Of a DNA stretch of 64,000 nucleotides, positions 34,204 to 42,661 are shown piece by piece (position 1 is the stretch's first letter; each line of letters opens with the position of its first letter). The position numbers and the translations under genes were made by a program. This DNA is from Armatimonadota bacterium (GTDB lineage Bacteria > Armatimonadota > Zipacnadia > JAUWAU01), in contig JAUWAU010000031.1 of NCBI GenBank assembly GCA_030601885.1, positions 1 to 64,000 of the forward strand, in the 5' to 3' direction. Under the pieces are notes generated by a model. It was given only the letters and a program-made list of their open reading frames with translations, did no database searches and was not told where the DNA came from.

Positions 34204-35019
34204 ATGCGGCACCCGACATGGAGTGTAACAGTGATCGTTTTGGCAGTCCTGGTCGCAGCTTCGTACGCATCCGCCGATACCGTGGTGCTACAGGTGAAGC
34301 ATCAGGATGCGGCCCGTATGGCCCAGTGTCTGCCAGAGCTGATCAAGAGCCTCGCGCCCCGCTTGGGGATCCTTGAGGGGGAACTGACCGATGTCTCGGC
34401 GGCCGCCGTGCTGGAGCGAAACGAACTGAAGGTATCCGGCCCAGGCGTGGCGCTGGAGCTGGCGCGGCAGGTCGTACGGGCGCTCGACGTCCCGGCTCAG
34501 CTCGTCTGGCTCAAGGCCGTGATAGTGCGGACCGAGAATCCCGCGGAGATACTCCGGCTGCCCGCGAACTCCTCTATCACGGTCGCGATAGACGGCGAGC
34601 CAATCAGCATCCCGTACGCGGTGCTCGGGCTTCCCCCGCCGATCCCGCGTGATGAGACAACGCTCGTGTGCATCTCAAACCCGGACGTCGCCTGCCTCGA
34701 GCGAGCGGCTGCCCCCCACCGCCTCATCGCGGCGCCGCAGATCGTCTCGCTGTCCCGGCAGAAGGCGACGCTCAGCGCCACCGGCGTTGGCGGTTTGCAA
34801 TACCAGGTAGCCTTCGTCCCGTCCGTGCTCCCTGACGGATCCATCTCCGTCGCCCTCCACCTTTACCACCACGCCGACGTCGGTAGGTCCAACAATATCG
34901 AGTTGGCTTATGTCGCCCGCGACGCCGAGCCGTGGGCCTTCGCGCTTTTGCACCCACCGCACGACGAAGAGCCGACGACTGTCTTCGTCGTCACGGTGAG
35001 TACGTCGGAGCTGAAATAG
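34204..35019 (+). CDS. Exported secretin-like domain protein
   Basis: 271 residues from ATG 34204 behind GGAGGGAAGG, with a signal peptide (VTVIVLAVLVAASYASA). The mature N-terminus resembles secretin N-domains (VVLQVKHQDAARMAQCLPEL ... NELKVSGPGVALELARQVV, RALDVPAQLVWLKAVIV). The C-terminal part has IAAPQIVSLSRQKATLSATG and VLPDGSISVALHLYHHADVG, like the edge of a secretin beta domain, but is far shorter than a pore-forming secretin (500+ residues). It may be a periplasmic secretin-like or pilotin-type protein. Assignment tentative. Confidence 0.55.
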   Translation: MRHPTWSVTVIVLAVLVAASYASADTVVLQVKHQDAARMAQCLPELIKSLAPRLGILEGELTDVSAAAVLERNELKVSGPGVALELARQVVRALDVPAQLVWLKAVIVRTENPAEILRLPANSSITVAIDGEPISIPYAVLGLPPPIPRDETTLVCISNPDVACLERAAAPHRLIAAPQIVSLSRQKATLSATGVGGLQYQVAFVPSVLPDGSISVALHLYHHADVGRSNNIELAYVARDAEPWAFALLHPPHDEEPTTVFVVTVSTSELK

Positions 35020-35042
35020 CATCCCGCAAGGGCGTAGCGTTC

Positions 35043-36371
35043 TTACAGCCCGAACTGCGGCAGCCAATCCTTGTTGGCCGCCAGCATCTCCTCCAGCATC
35101 GGCCGGGCGATGTCAATGCTGGGCAGAAGCGGATCGCCCGACAGCACCGTCAGCGCCTTGTCGAAGTCGCCCTCCACGGCAGCCTCCACTGTCAGCTCCT
35201 CGCGGAGCACGTGCGGCCGGACGATGGCCTCGATCTGCTCGGGCATGGGGCTCACGATGGGCCTGATGCCCGTCTTGTCGAGGATGCCGCGCGTCTCCAC
35301 GATGGCATCCGGCGGAAGCTGCGGTATCTGGCCGATGTTCGGGGCGTTGAGGTTGTCCTCGATGGGCGGCCCGCCATCGAGCGCCGCGATCCAGCCGGCC
35401 ACATCGTCGCTCCCCGCGCTCAGTTTCAGCTCATCCTCGCCCGCGAGCATGCGCTCCGTACGGGCACGCGCCGTGGCGTAGTTGTTCTCGCGGTCGGCGA
35501 TGCTGGTCCGCTCCACGCCGTATTTCTCGAGGTTGTCCATGCCCTGGATGAAGTTGGGGAGGAACTCCACCATGTGCCGGTCGCTGATGGCCGGCAGGAC
35601 GCCGAGCTGCCGCCACAGCAGCAGCCCGCAGCGCAGGTGGTACAGTTCACCGAGGGCCTCGTCCTCTTTCGCCTCGGTGGCAGGCTTGGCGAGCCACTCG
35701 TCCACGCCCTTCTCGAGCAGCAGCTCCCCGGCGTCGCGCCCGTCGATGAACAGGTCCGTCGCCCAGGCGCAGTGATCGATGCCGGTGTTCACGAAGGCGC
35801 AATCGGCCAACTCCGCCCCGAGGAACCGGGCATACCGATGCATCACGTTCCGCACTCCGTGGCACACGCCAATGGCCCGGATGCCGGTCTCCTTGTTCAC
35901 CGCCCGGGTGAGCGCGGAGAGCGGATTGGAGACGTTGAGCATCCATGCGCTGGGGCAGTGCTCCTCCATCGCCCGGGCCATCTGGAGAAAGACGGGAACG
36001 TTGCGCAGCGCCCGCGAGAGCCCCCCCGGCCCGACCGTATCGCCCACGGGCTGGAAGATGCCGTACTTCTCCGGCACTTCCAGGTCCACCCGCATGGTCT
36101 TCAGGCCGCCGGTGGAGATGGTGACCACGACGTAATCGGCCCCGTCGAAGGCCGCCGCCTGGTCGGTCGTCTGCTGGAAGGCGGTGTCGGAGTCGGCCAG
36201 CTCCTTGTACTTGAGGGCCAACCGGAAGTTCAGCTCCAGCGGCTCCGGATTGATGTCGTGCAGGACGACGCGGCAGCCGTTGAGGTACTCGTTGCTGAGG
36301 ATGTTGCTGAGCACTTTCGGGCCCCAGCTATAGCTGCCCCCGCCGACGAGAACGATCTTGATGTTTGGCAT
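35043..36371 (-). CDS. Glycoside hydrolase family 4 (alpha-galactosidase/6-phospho-glucosidase-like)
   Basis: 442 residues from ATG 36371 behind GGAGGGACAGC. GH4 enzymes use NAD+ and a divalent metal and cleave by oxidation-elimination. Visible: the NAD fold KIVLVGGGSYSWGPKVL (5-21), acidic strand end VVLHDINPEPLEL, NVSNPLSALTRAVNK, the metal-binding cysteine in IGVCHGVRN (near 169) and VNTGIDHCAWATDLF (near 199). No signal peptide, so it acts in the cytoplasm. The open frame continues upstream without a stop through a REP into the RAYT gene, but the separate ribosome-binding site argues for the start given. Confidence 0.88.
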   Translation of the reverse strand: MPNIKIVLVGGGSYSWGPKVLSNILSNEYLNGCRVVLHDINPEPLELNFRLALKYKELADSDTAFQQTTDQAAAFDGADYVVVTISTGGLKTMRVDLEVPEKYGIFQPVGDTVGPGGLSRALRNVPVFLQMARAMEEHCPSAWMLNVSNPLSALTRAVNKETGIRAIGVCHGVRNVMHRYARFLGAELADCAFVNTGIDHCAWATDLFIDGRDAGELLLEKGVDEWLAKPATEAKEDEALGELYHLRCGLLLWRQLGVLPAISDRHMVEFLPNFIQGMDNLEKYGVERTSIADRENNYATARARTERMLAGEDELKLSAGSDDVAGWIAALDGGPPIEDNLNAPNIGQIPQLPPDAIVETRGILDKTGIRPIVSPMPEQIEAIVRPHVLREELTVEAAVEGDFDKALTVLSGDPLLPSIDIARPMLEEMLAANKDWLPQFGL

Positions 36372-36393
36372 GCTGTCCCTCCGAGCTGGCCCT

Positions 36394-36459
36394 GGGAGCG
36401 CAGGCATCCCTGCCTGCATTATTGTCAGCGTCTGTGGCAGGCTGGAAGCCTGCGCTCCC
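36394..36459. repeat. 66-bp double-hairpin repeat (BIME), downstream of RAYT
   Basis: Two hairpins, GCAGGCA tccc TGCCTGC and GCAGGCT gga AGCCTGC, enclosed by GGGAGC...GCTCCC. This is the structure of a bacterial interspersed mosaic element made of two inverted REPs. The same 66-bp unit in the same orientation lies at 37101-37166, differing mainly in the central spacer. Further partial copies of the GCTCCC end follow at 36471-36500. Confidence 0.75.
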
Positions 36460-36499
36460 AGGGAGGCGTGCGCTCCCAGGGAAGTCTCCGCTCCCGGCG

Positions 36500-37062
36500 T
36501 TTGCTTTACTCGTCGCCTCGCGCTGCCGAACGGCCAATCCTCCGGCCTCGCACACAGGCCCGCCTTGACCGGGTTCTCCTCGATATACGCCACAGCGGCA
36601 GCGAAATGCTCTTCGTTGCGGATGAAGCGGTCAAAGGACTCTCTCTGCCATAGCTCCTCCTGCCTGCCGAGCAGCCGGTTAGCTTGGCTGGCAGTGAAGG
36701 ACTTCCAGGAGTGCAGGATGTCTGATAGCCCGTGGCCGGCTAGCGGCGTGAAGAGCACATGCACGTGGTTGGGCATGAGGACCCATGCATGCAGACGGTA
36801 GCGCTCACCATCGAAGTGCAGGAGGGCGCTCTCCACGGCCTGCGCGACCTGCGGATTGCGCAGCAGAGCTTCTCCGTGCCCGTGGTCAAGATACTGCTCC
36901 ACGCGCTTCCGGATCTCGGCGTCGGCTTCGGACCGCGGTTTGTGCTGGACTTCCTTGCGCCATGTCTCCAGACGCCGGGCTGACAGGGAGTCACGTAGAC
37001 GGAAGGTGACGGCCTGGGGGATCTCGCCTCCGTCGAAGTGCGGAAGATAGCCGCGAGAGTGC
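36500..37062 (-). CDS. REP-associated tyrosine transposase (RAYT, Y1_Tnp)
   Basis: Translation gives a nearly complete RAYT: RGWHSRGYLPHFDGGEIPQA, VTFRLRDSLSARRLETWRK, the HUH motif LMPNHVHVLFTPL, SWKSFTASQAN, LWQRESFDRFIRNEEHF and YIEENPVKAGL with the likely nucleophilic tyrosine. RAYTs are single-copy relatives of IS200 transposases that process REP sequences; here 66-bp REP pairs flank the gene on both sides. Coordinates mark the conserved region. The only canonical start in frame is GTG 36902, inside the domain; none precedes the conserved N-terminus as far as 37200. There is also no stop before the downstream GH4 gene. The copy may be decayed or use an unusual start. Confidence 0.82.
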
Positions 37063-37100
37063 CATCCTCTGGGACAGTCCCCCGGAGCGCGGGCATCCCT

Positions 37101-37166
37101 GGGAGCGCAGGCATCCCTGCCTGCATCCTTGCCTGCATCTGTGGCAGGCTGGAAGCCTGCGCTCCC
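37101..37166. repeat. 66-bp double-hairpin repeat (BIME), upstream of RAYT
   Basis: The same unit as 36394-36459, same orientation and length, so RAYT sits between direct copies (total unit 36394-37166). Preceded at 37083-37099 by a partial duplicate (CGGAGCGCGGGCATCCC). Hairpins GCAGGCA/TGCCTGC and GCAGGCT/AGCCTGC are intact; the spacer reads CCTTGCCTGCAT rather than the TATTGTCAGCGT of the other copy. Confidence 0.75.
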
Positions 37167-37207
37167 GGCAGCGCCTCCCGACAGCGGCTCCCGGCGTCTG
37201 ACCAGCC

Positions 37208-38209
37208 CTATATCCCCACCGCCTGGCGCAGCCGGGCATAAACGTTTGGGTCATAGTAGTCGCTCACCTTGGTCCCGGGCGGCGATACCTCGTCGATCCG
37301 CTGCCGATCATCGTCGGTGAGCTCCACGTCGAGGCTATTGAGCGACGACGTGAGGTGCTCCAGGGTCCGCGGCCCGGTGATGGGCGACGTAATCCCCGGC
37401 TGGCGCAGTATCCAGGCCAGGCAGAACTCCGCGAGAGTGACACCCTTGGCTTCGGCAAGGGGCGCCAGCGCATCCACGATGTCGAGCGCCGCCGGCGTGA
37501 GGCGGTTGTCGAAGTCCTTGAAGCGACTCCCCTCGGGCTGCGAGCCCTTCCGCACGTACTTGCCGCTCAGGATTCCGGCCGCGATGGGTCCCCAGGGGAT
37601 AAGCCCCACTCCGTGGCGGATGCAGGTCCAGATCAGCTCGTTCTCAATGGAGCGGTCCAGGATGTTGTACGGCGGCTGCTCGCTGATGAACTTCGTCCAC
37701 CCGTGCCGGTCGCACAGCATCATCGCCTCGACCATCCACGACGGCGCCCACTTGGAGCAGCCGGTGTAGACGACCTTGCCTTGGCGCACGAGGTCGTCCA
37801 GCGCCCGCATGGACTCCTCCAGCGGGGTGCTGATGTCCATGATGTGGAGCTGGTACAGGTCGATGCGGTCCGTCTGCAGACGCCGCAGGCTCTCCTCGCA
37901 CTGGCGTACGATATGGTAGCGCGAGCTGCGCCCGCCGTCGTTCGGGCCCTTGCCCATGCGGGACGAGACCTTCGTGGCGAGCACGACCCGGTCGCGCCGG
38001 TTGCCCTGCGACAGGAATCGCCCGACGATCTCCTCGCTCGTGCCCCGACCGTAACTGTTGGATGTGTCGAAGAAGTTGATGCCCGCCTCCATCGCGGCGT
38101 CCATGATCCGGACCGATTCCTCTTCGGACGCCCTCGACCCGAAGTTCATGCATCCCAGGCACAGCGCCGAGACCTGCACGCTGCTGCGGCCAAGCTGTCT
38201 GTATTCCAT
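37208..38209 (-). CDS. Aldo/keto reductase
   Basis: 333 residues starting MEYRQLGRSSVQVSALCLG behind GGAGGTAG. AKR catalytic residues are in place: Asp and Tyr in INFFDTSNSYGRGTSEEIV, Lys in VVLATKVSSRMG, His in RIDLYQLHIMD; the NADP-binding end reads ITGPRTLEHLTSSL. These are cytosolic NADPH-dependent reductases of carbonyls and sugars. The gene was probably next to GH4 before the RAYT unit arrived between them. Substrate unknown. Confidence 0.92.
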   Translation of the reverse strand: MEYRQLGRSSVQVSALCLGCMNFGSRASEEESVRIMDAAMEAGINFFDTSNSYGRGTSEEIVGRFLSQGNRRDRVVLATKVSSRMGKGPNDGGRSSRYHIVRQCEESLRRLQTDRIDLYQLHIMDISTPLEESMRALDDLVRQGKVVYTGCSKWAPSWMVEAMMLCDRHGWTKFISEQPPYNILDRSIENELIWTCIRHGVGLIPWGPIAAGILSGKYVRKGSQPEGSRFKDFDNRLTPAALDIVDALAPLAEAKGVTLAEFCLAWILRQPGITSPITGPRTLEHLTSSLNSLDVELTDDDRQRIDEVSPPGTKVSDYYDPNVYARLRQAVGI

Positions 38210-38577
38210 GTTCTTCTACCTCCAGGCGTGGTGATCGTTGTGATGGACAACAGGCAGGTGCCTCCCAGCTTCCGTTTCAGCCGGAGACATCACACTGCGA
38301 CGCCGATGGCCCGTATGGGCGAAGCCACGGTGTCGCCCAGGGGCAGGCTTCGACATGTTGCCACAGAAAGCCATTTCATGCTCTTCCGACCGGCGACCTT
38401 CTTGCCCCGAGCGCGAAACCCCGGCTTGTGTGTCCTCCGTGAGCCCGATCACCAAGGCACTCTTGGCGATTTATGTGCAGGTGCAGCAGTCGAGAATGGC
38501 TAAACTACTGGTCAACGGGCTGCGCCCGAGTCCGAATGGGGGCTCTTGGGCTCTGACCGCAAGGAGAATGAACCATC
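38210..38577. other. Divergent intergenic region, no feature recognised
   Basis: This 368-bp stretch separates the aldo/keto reductase and DUF1080 genes. Short open frames are present but none has a recognisable protein, a plausible start context or compositional support. I see no convincing hairpin array or RNA gene. CAAGGAGA at 38560-38567 is the likely ribosome-binding site of the following gene. Confidence 0.4.
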
Positions 38578-39273
38578 ATGGGACGCTTGGGTAGGTTGGT
38601 GCTGTGTCTAACGGCGGCCGCCGGTCTCGCCGTGCTACTGTGCCGGGCGGTCCTCACCGAAGAGGCGAAAGGGCCAACGCCGATCCCGCTCTTCAACGGA
38701 AAGGACCTCGATGGCCTCTATCCCTTTGTCGCCGGCCACAAGAAGGGCGAAGACCCCGACGGCGTCTTCCGCGTTGAGGACGGCATGATCCGCATCGCCG
38801 GCAAGCCGAACGGGTACCTGATGACGGAGAAGCAGTACGACGACTTCCGCGTGCGGATCGAGTACAAGTGGGCCACGACGGAGGAGGGCCCGAGGCGCAA
38901 CAGCGGGCTCCTCGTGCGCTGCCAGGAGCCGGACGGCATCTGGCCGACCAGCTTCGAGTGCCAGCTCATGCATACGAACGAGGGCGATTTCTGGCTCTGC
39001 GGCAACACGACGCTGACCGTTGACGGCAAAGAGCAGTCCGGCGGGCGAGTCCGGAAGAAGGCATCCGGCACGAAGCCCCTGGGCGAGTGGAACGTCGTCG
39101 AGGCGATCTGCGACGGCGGCACCATCACCAACATCGTCAACGGCGTCGAAGTCAATAAGGGCACAAATGCCAGCCTACGCCGCGGCAAGATCCTCGTGCA
39201 GTCCGAGGGCGCGCCGCTGCTGGTGCGCAAGTGGGAGTTGATCCCGCTCAGATCAGCGAGAGAGGGCACGTGA
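38578..39273 (+). CDS. Exported DUF1080 (3-keto-disaccharide hydrolase-like) protein
   Basis: 231 residues with a signal segment (LVLCLTAAAGLAVLLCRAVL) and a full DUF1080 domain: PIPLFNGKDLDGLYPFVAGH, GVFRVEDGMIRIAGKPNGYL, YDDFRVRIEYKWATTEEGPR, NSGLLVRCQEPDG, EWNVVEAICDGGTITNIVNG and the terminal VRKWELIPL. The fold is a concanavalin-like jelly roll; some members cleave 3-keto-glycosides. A remnant of the same family lies at 8881-9306. Acts outside the cytoplasmic membrane. Confidence 0.9.
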   Translation: MGRLGRLVLCLTAAAGLAVLLCRAVLTEEAKGPTPIPLFNGKDLDGLYPFVAGHKKGEDPDGVFRVEDGMIRIAGKPNGYLMTEKQYDDFRVRIEYKWATTEEGPRRNSGLLVRCQEPDGIWPTSFECQLMHTNEGDFWLCGNTTLTVDGKEQSGGRVRKKASGTKPLGEWNVVEAICDGGTITNIVNGVEVNKGTNASLRRGKILVQSEGAPLLVRKWELIPLRSAREGT

Positions 39274-39409
39274 GCCCACGCCGCCGACGTCGGACCGACG
39301 AAGTCTGACTGAATGGGCAATCAAAGACGCTGCGTTCCTGAGCGCTCCCTGGCGATCCGTGCGCCGAGGCATCAGCGTTTGACACTGCAGATCGGCAAGG
39401 ATAGGTGCG

Positions 39410-40597
39410 ATGAGCGGCTCGTCCGCGCAAGATGAGGCATCCATAAGTCGGCGCCGGGACGGCCCGCTGGCGTCCGTGGCAGTCAGTCGGCCCGGCCTTG
39501 TGGAGCTCTACGGAACGTGCACGCCCCAGGAAACCATCGGCGCCAACGATGCACCCGCTGAAGCCAGGGAAGTCTACGGCGCGCTCGACTCCTGGCTGCG
39601 TGAGAATAGAGCTGTTGGCGTCCAGGAACGCATCTTTGGCAGCCTGAAGCACCGCGAGGCAATCCTTGCCGAGCGTGAAGCGGCTCTTGGCGCTGTGCCC
39701 GAGCCTGGGCTCTGGCCGGCCACCTTCGTTCAGGGCGCACCATGCGACCGAGACGGGCTGGCGGGCGTTCACTTGTATGCTGTGACCGGGCCCAAATGCT
39801 CGCCGATACACGAGGAGGGCCGCCTATGGGGAGTCGTCTTCGAACACGGCGACGCTCGTCATGTACACCTCAGCGGGCTCTGCGGTCCCGGGAGTGCGGG
39901 AAGCCGCCAGGAAGAGGCCAGGGCGATGTTCGCACGGGCCGATGCAGTACTGCGTGCCACCGGCTGCTCGTACGCCGACGTAGTGCGCACCTGGATATAC
40001 GTTGCGGACATCCTTGATTGGTACGACCAGTTCAACTCGATTCGCTCGGCCATCTACTCGGAGCTGTGCCCCGTGGCAGAAAGCGGCTCGCGCTGGCTGC
40101 CGGCCAGCACCGGGATCGAAGCGCGCCCCCCGGCGGGCGCTCCGTGCGTCATGGACCTGTTTGCTCTGGGGGGAGCGGGCAGAAGACGCGTCAGCGTCGA
40201 AGCGCTGCACAATCCGCTGCAGAGCGAGGCGTACAGCTACGGCTCGGCCTTCTCCCGGGGGACGGCCGTCGCCTTTGATGGCGCCGTGACCGTGCACGTC
40301 TCGGGCACGGCGGCCGTTGACGAGCAGGGACGGTCGGTTTGTGTCGGAGATTGTAGAGCCCAGGTGAGTCGCACGCTTGACCACATCGCTGCCTTGCTGA
40401 GCACCAGGCGTATGACACTCGACGACTTCGTCTCTTCCACCATATTCATCAAACATGGGCAGGATGCGACGCCAGTGCGGCAGTTCATTGACCAGCGCGG
40501 CGGGCGCCTGGCAAACAGCATCTATGTGGCGGCTGATATCTGCCGACCGGAGCTGCTATTCGAGGCTGACGGCATCGCCGTGTGTGCGCCTCGCTAG
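39410..40597 (+). CDS. RidA-superfamily protein with chorismatase-like layout
   Basis: 395 residues with two YjgF/Rid-type parts. The first (about 145-255) reads HVHLSGLCGPGSAGSRQEEA, CSYADVVRTWIYVADILDWY, then LPASTGIEARPP. That pattern and the total length resemble FkbO/Hyg5 chorismatases, which hydrolyse chorismate. The second (about 280-390) reads VHVSGTAAVDEQGRSV, DHIAALLSTRRMTLDDFVSS and IYVAADICRPELLFE, a standard Rid end with the arginine. No secondary-metabolite genes are nearby, so the chorismatase label is only a family resemblance. No signal peptide. Confidence 0.72.
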   Translation: MSGSSAQDEASISRRRDGPLASVAVSRPGLVELYGTCTPQETIGANDAPAEAREVYGALDSWLRENRAVGVQERIFGSLKHREAILAEREAALGAVPEPGLWPATFVQGAPCDRDGLAGVHLYAVTGPKCSPIHEEGRLWGVVFEHGDARHVHLSGLCGPGSAGSRQEEARAMFARADAVLRATGCSYADVVRTWIYVADILDWYDQFNSIRSAIYSELCPVAESGSRWLPASTGIEARPPAGAPCVMDLFALGGAGRRRVSVEALHNPLQSEAYSYGSAFSRGTAVAFDGAVTVHVSGTAAVDEQGRSVCVGDCRAQVSRTLDHIAALLSTRRMTLDDFVSSTIFIKHGQDATPVRQFIDQRGGRLANSIYVAADICRPELLFEADGIAVCAPR

Positions 40598-40708
40598 TAC
40601 CAGGCCAGTGACTTCGTGAGTACGACTCCATCCGCAGCACGGCTATGAGAGACGTCGCCCCGGGGCTTACCTCAGGTCCAGAGCCGGGCCAGCGTCTGGA
40701 GGCCGTAG

Positions 40709-42661
40709 ATGACACCAAGCTCGCAGCGAAGGCGCATCTGGCCAACGGTTCTGTTCGCTGTGTTCTTCGTGGCATTGTACTTGTATCTCTGGCTGTGGAT
40801 TGACTCCGCTCTGCTGTCGGTCGATCCCACTCTCCTGCCGGCCGACGCCGGACTCGTCCCATTCCCGGGTTTCTCCTGGGAGCCGCTCTTCTTGAGGAGC
40901 TTCCTTGCTTATCCGGGCGGGCCGGTTGAGTGCCTGTCGGCGCTCCTTTCGCAGTGCTATTACCACGCCTGGGCGGGCGCTCTCGTCATCGCCAGCCTCG
41001 CTGCTCTCCTGGGTCTCGCCGCGCACTTCTTCGTGACGGCTGTGGCCGGCGGGTGGGTTCCCGCCGTGCGCTTCATTCCAGCCATCCTCATCCTCGTTCT
41101 ATACAGCCATTACGCCGACAAACTGCCCATGCTTGTGGGTCTGCTGCTGGCGATGGTGGCAGTGTGTGTCTACGTGTGGACGCGCCTCCGCCATCCCGCT
41201 GTGCGGCTCGCCGTTTTCCTGGCGCTGTCTGGCATAGTGTACTACGCCGCCGGCGGGACATATCTGCTTTACGCGGCGCTTTGCGGTGTTTTCGAATTGC
41301 GGGGCAAGCAAGGGCGGCTGCTGGGCGTGTGCTATCTGTTACTGGGCGGGGTCATTCCGTACGCGCTCGGGACACACGTTTTGGATCTGAGTCTGGCTGA
41401 CGCTTACACACATCTGTCGCCTTTGCCCCTGAGCGCCGATATAACAGGCCAGAGCATTATGCTCTGCCTTTACCTCATCCTGCTCCTCTGCGCTCTGGGA
41501 GGCGCGGTCTGGCCGAGCCTGGTTGCGGGGAGGAAGCGTCCGGGCCCGGTCGGCTCGACGCCAACGGCTCAGACAGCCGAGCGCTCGCCGGGCGTCGCGG
41601 CCCTCTCGGACCGCCTCCGAGGCCTGACGGCCAATCCGGGCGTCGAGTTCGCGCTCGTCCTGCTTGCCGCTGTGCTTGCCGTCGTCCCTTCTTTCGACGG
41701 CGGCGAGAGAACGCTGCGGCGGATTGACGGGTTCGCGGCCGAGGGGATGTGGCCGCAGGTGCTGCGCGAGGCACGCGGCCTCCCCCGCGACCGATACACG
41801 TTTGTGGCGATCCACGCCGTAAACCGGGCGCTGTACGAAACCGGCCGCCTTCCCTACGAGATGTTCTCGTACCCCCAACATCCGAAAGGCATGATGGTCG
41901 GCGTGTGGGAAGGCGGCTGGCCGACCGAGTACTTCCACGAGGGGCGCAGGAAGCTGTTCTTCCAGCTTGGCGACATCGAGCTTCAGATCGGGCTGGTTAA
42001 CGAGGCCGAACACGAGGCGTACGAGGCGCAGGAGATTTTCGCGGACCATCCGGTGATCCTCAAGAGGCTCGCGTTCATACACATCGTCAAGAGACAGCCT
42101 GAGGTAGCCCGAGTGTTCCTGCGCGCGCTCAGCGGCGACCTGCGCTACGGGCGTTGGGCCCAGGATGCTCTCGAGCGCCTGCGGGCCGACCCGCTCTGGG
42201 CCGCGGATCCCCGGGTTCAGCAGATCCGTTCTGTTATGGTCGTGAGAGAGTCCGCCATTCTCGACCTGACCCTGGACCAGAGACTGGATGAGCTGCTGCG
42301 AACCAACAGGCGCAATCGAATGGCCTTCGAGTACAAAATGGCGCATTGTCTGCTGAGCTGCCAGTTCGAGAAGCTGATCGGCGAGCTTCCGCGCCTGGAC
42401 GATTTTGACTACCCGGATATCCCCCGGCACTACGAGGAGGCAATCCTGATCTTCGAGGACATGTCAGGGGAGACGGTTCATGTTCACGGCCGGGAGATCA
42501 GCCCGGAAACGCGTCAGGCGTTTCGCGAGTTCCGCAGAGGGTGGATCTCGCTCCGTGCTGCAAGCGACAGGGAGGCTATCTTGGCGGCGCTCGCCGAACG
42601 CTTTGGCGATACGTACTTCTTCTACAACGCTACGGTGGCGTTGGGCGGAACAACGAGATGA
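40709..42661 (+). CDS. Multispanning membrane protein (DUF6057-like) with helical-repeat C-terminus
   Basis: 650 residues starting about 8 nt after GGAGG. About ten membrane helices occupy the first 360 residues (TVLFAVFFVALYLYLWLWI, ALVIASLAALLGLAAHFFV, FIPAILILVLYSHY, IMLCLYLILLLCALGGAVW). A C-terminal helical-repeat region follows, of TPR character (FFQLGDIELQIGLVNEAEHE, AYEAQEIFADHPVILKRLAF). It resembles DUF6057 proteins, known mainly from Bacteroidota next to TolB-like propeller genes. Its TGA overlaps the next ATG (ATGA), so the two products are coupled and probably work together in the envelope. Function unknown. Confidence 0.72.
   Translation: MTPSSQRRRIWPTVLFAVFFVALYLYLWLWIDSALLSVDPTLLPADAGLVPFPGFSWEPLFLRSFLAYPGGPVECLSALLSQCYYHAWAGALVIASLAALLGLAAHFFVTAVAGGWVPAVRFIPAILILVLYSHYADKLPMLVGLLLAMVAVCVYVWTRLRHPAVRLAVFLALSGIVYYAAGGTYLLYAALCGVFELRGKQGRLLGVCYLLLGGVIPYALGTHVLDLSLADAYTHLSPLPLSADITGQSIMLCLYLILLLCALGGAVWPSLVAGRKRPGPVGSTPTAQTAERSPGVAALSDRLRGLTANPGVEFALVLLAAVLAVVPSFDGGERTLRRIDGFAAEGMWPQVLREARGLPRDRYTFVAIHAVNRALYETGRLPYEMFSYPQHPKGMMVGVWEGGWPTEYFHEGRRKLFFQLGDIELQIGLVNEAEHEAYEAQEIFADHPVILKRLAFIHIVKRQPEVARVFLRALSGDLRYGRWAQDALERLRADPLWAADPRVQQIRSVMVVRESAILDLTLDQRLDELLRTNRRNRMAFEYKMAHCLLSCQFEKLIGELPRLDDFDYPDIPRHYEEAILIFEDMSGETVHVHGREISPETRQAFREFRRGWISLRAASDREAILAALAERFGDTYFFYNATVALGGTTR

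Noticed and set aside
34932..36653. A 573-codon plus-strand frame opposite GH4 and RAYT
   Set aside because: GH4 and RAYT motifs on the minus strand are unmistakable; the plus frame has no domain and is rich in Arg, His and Val as antisense frames are.
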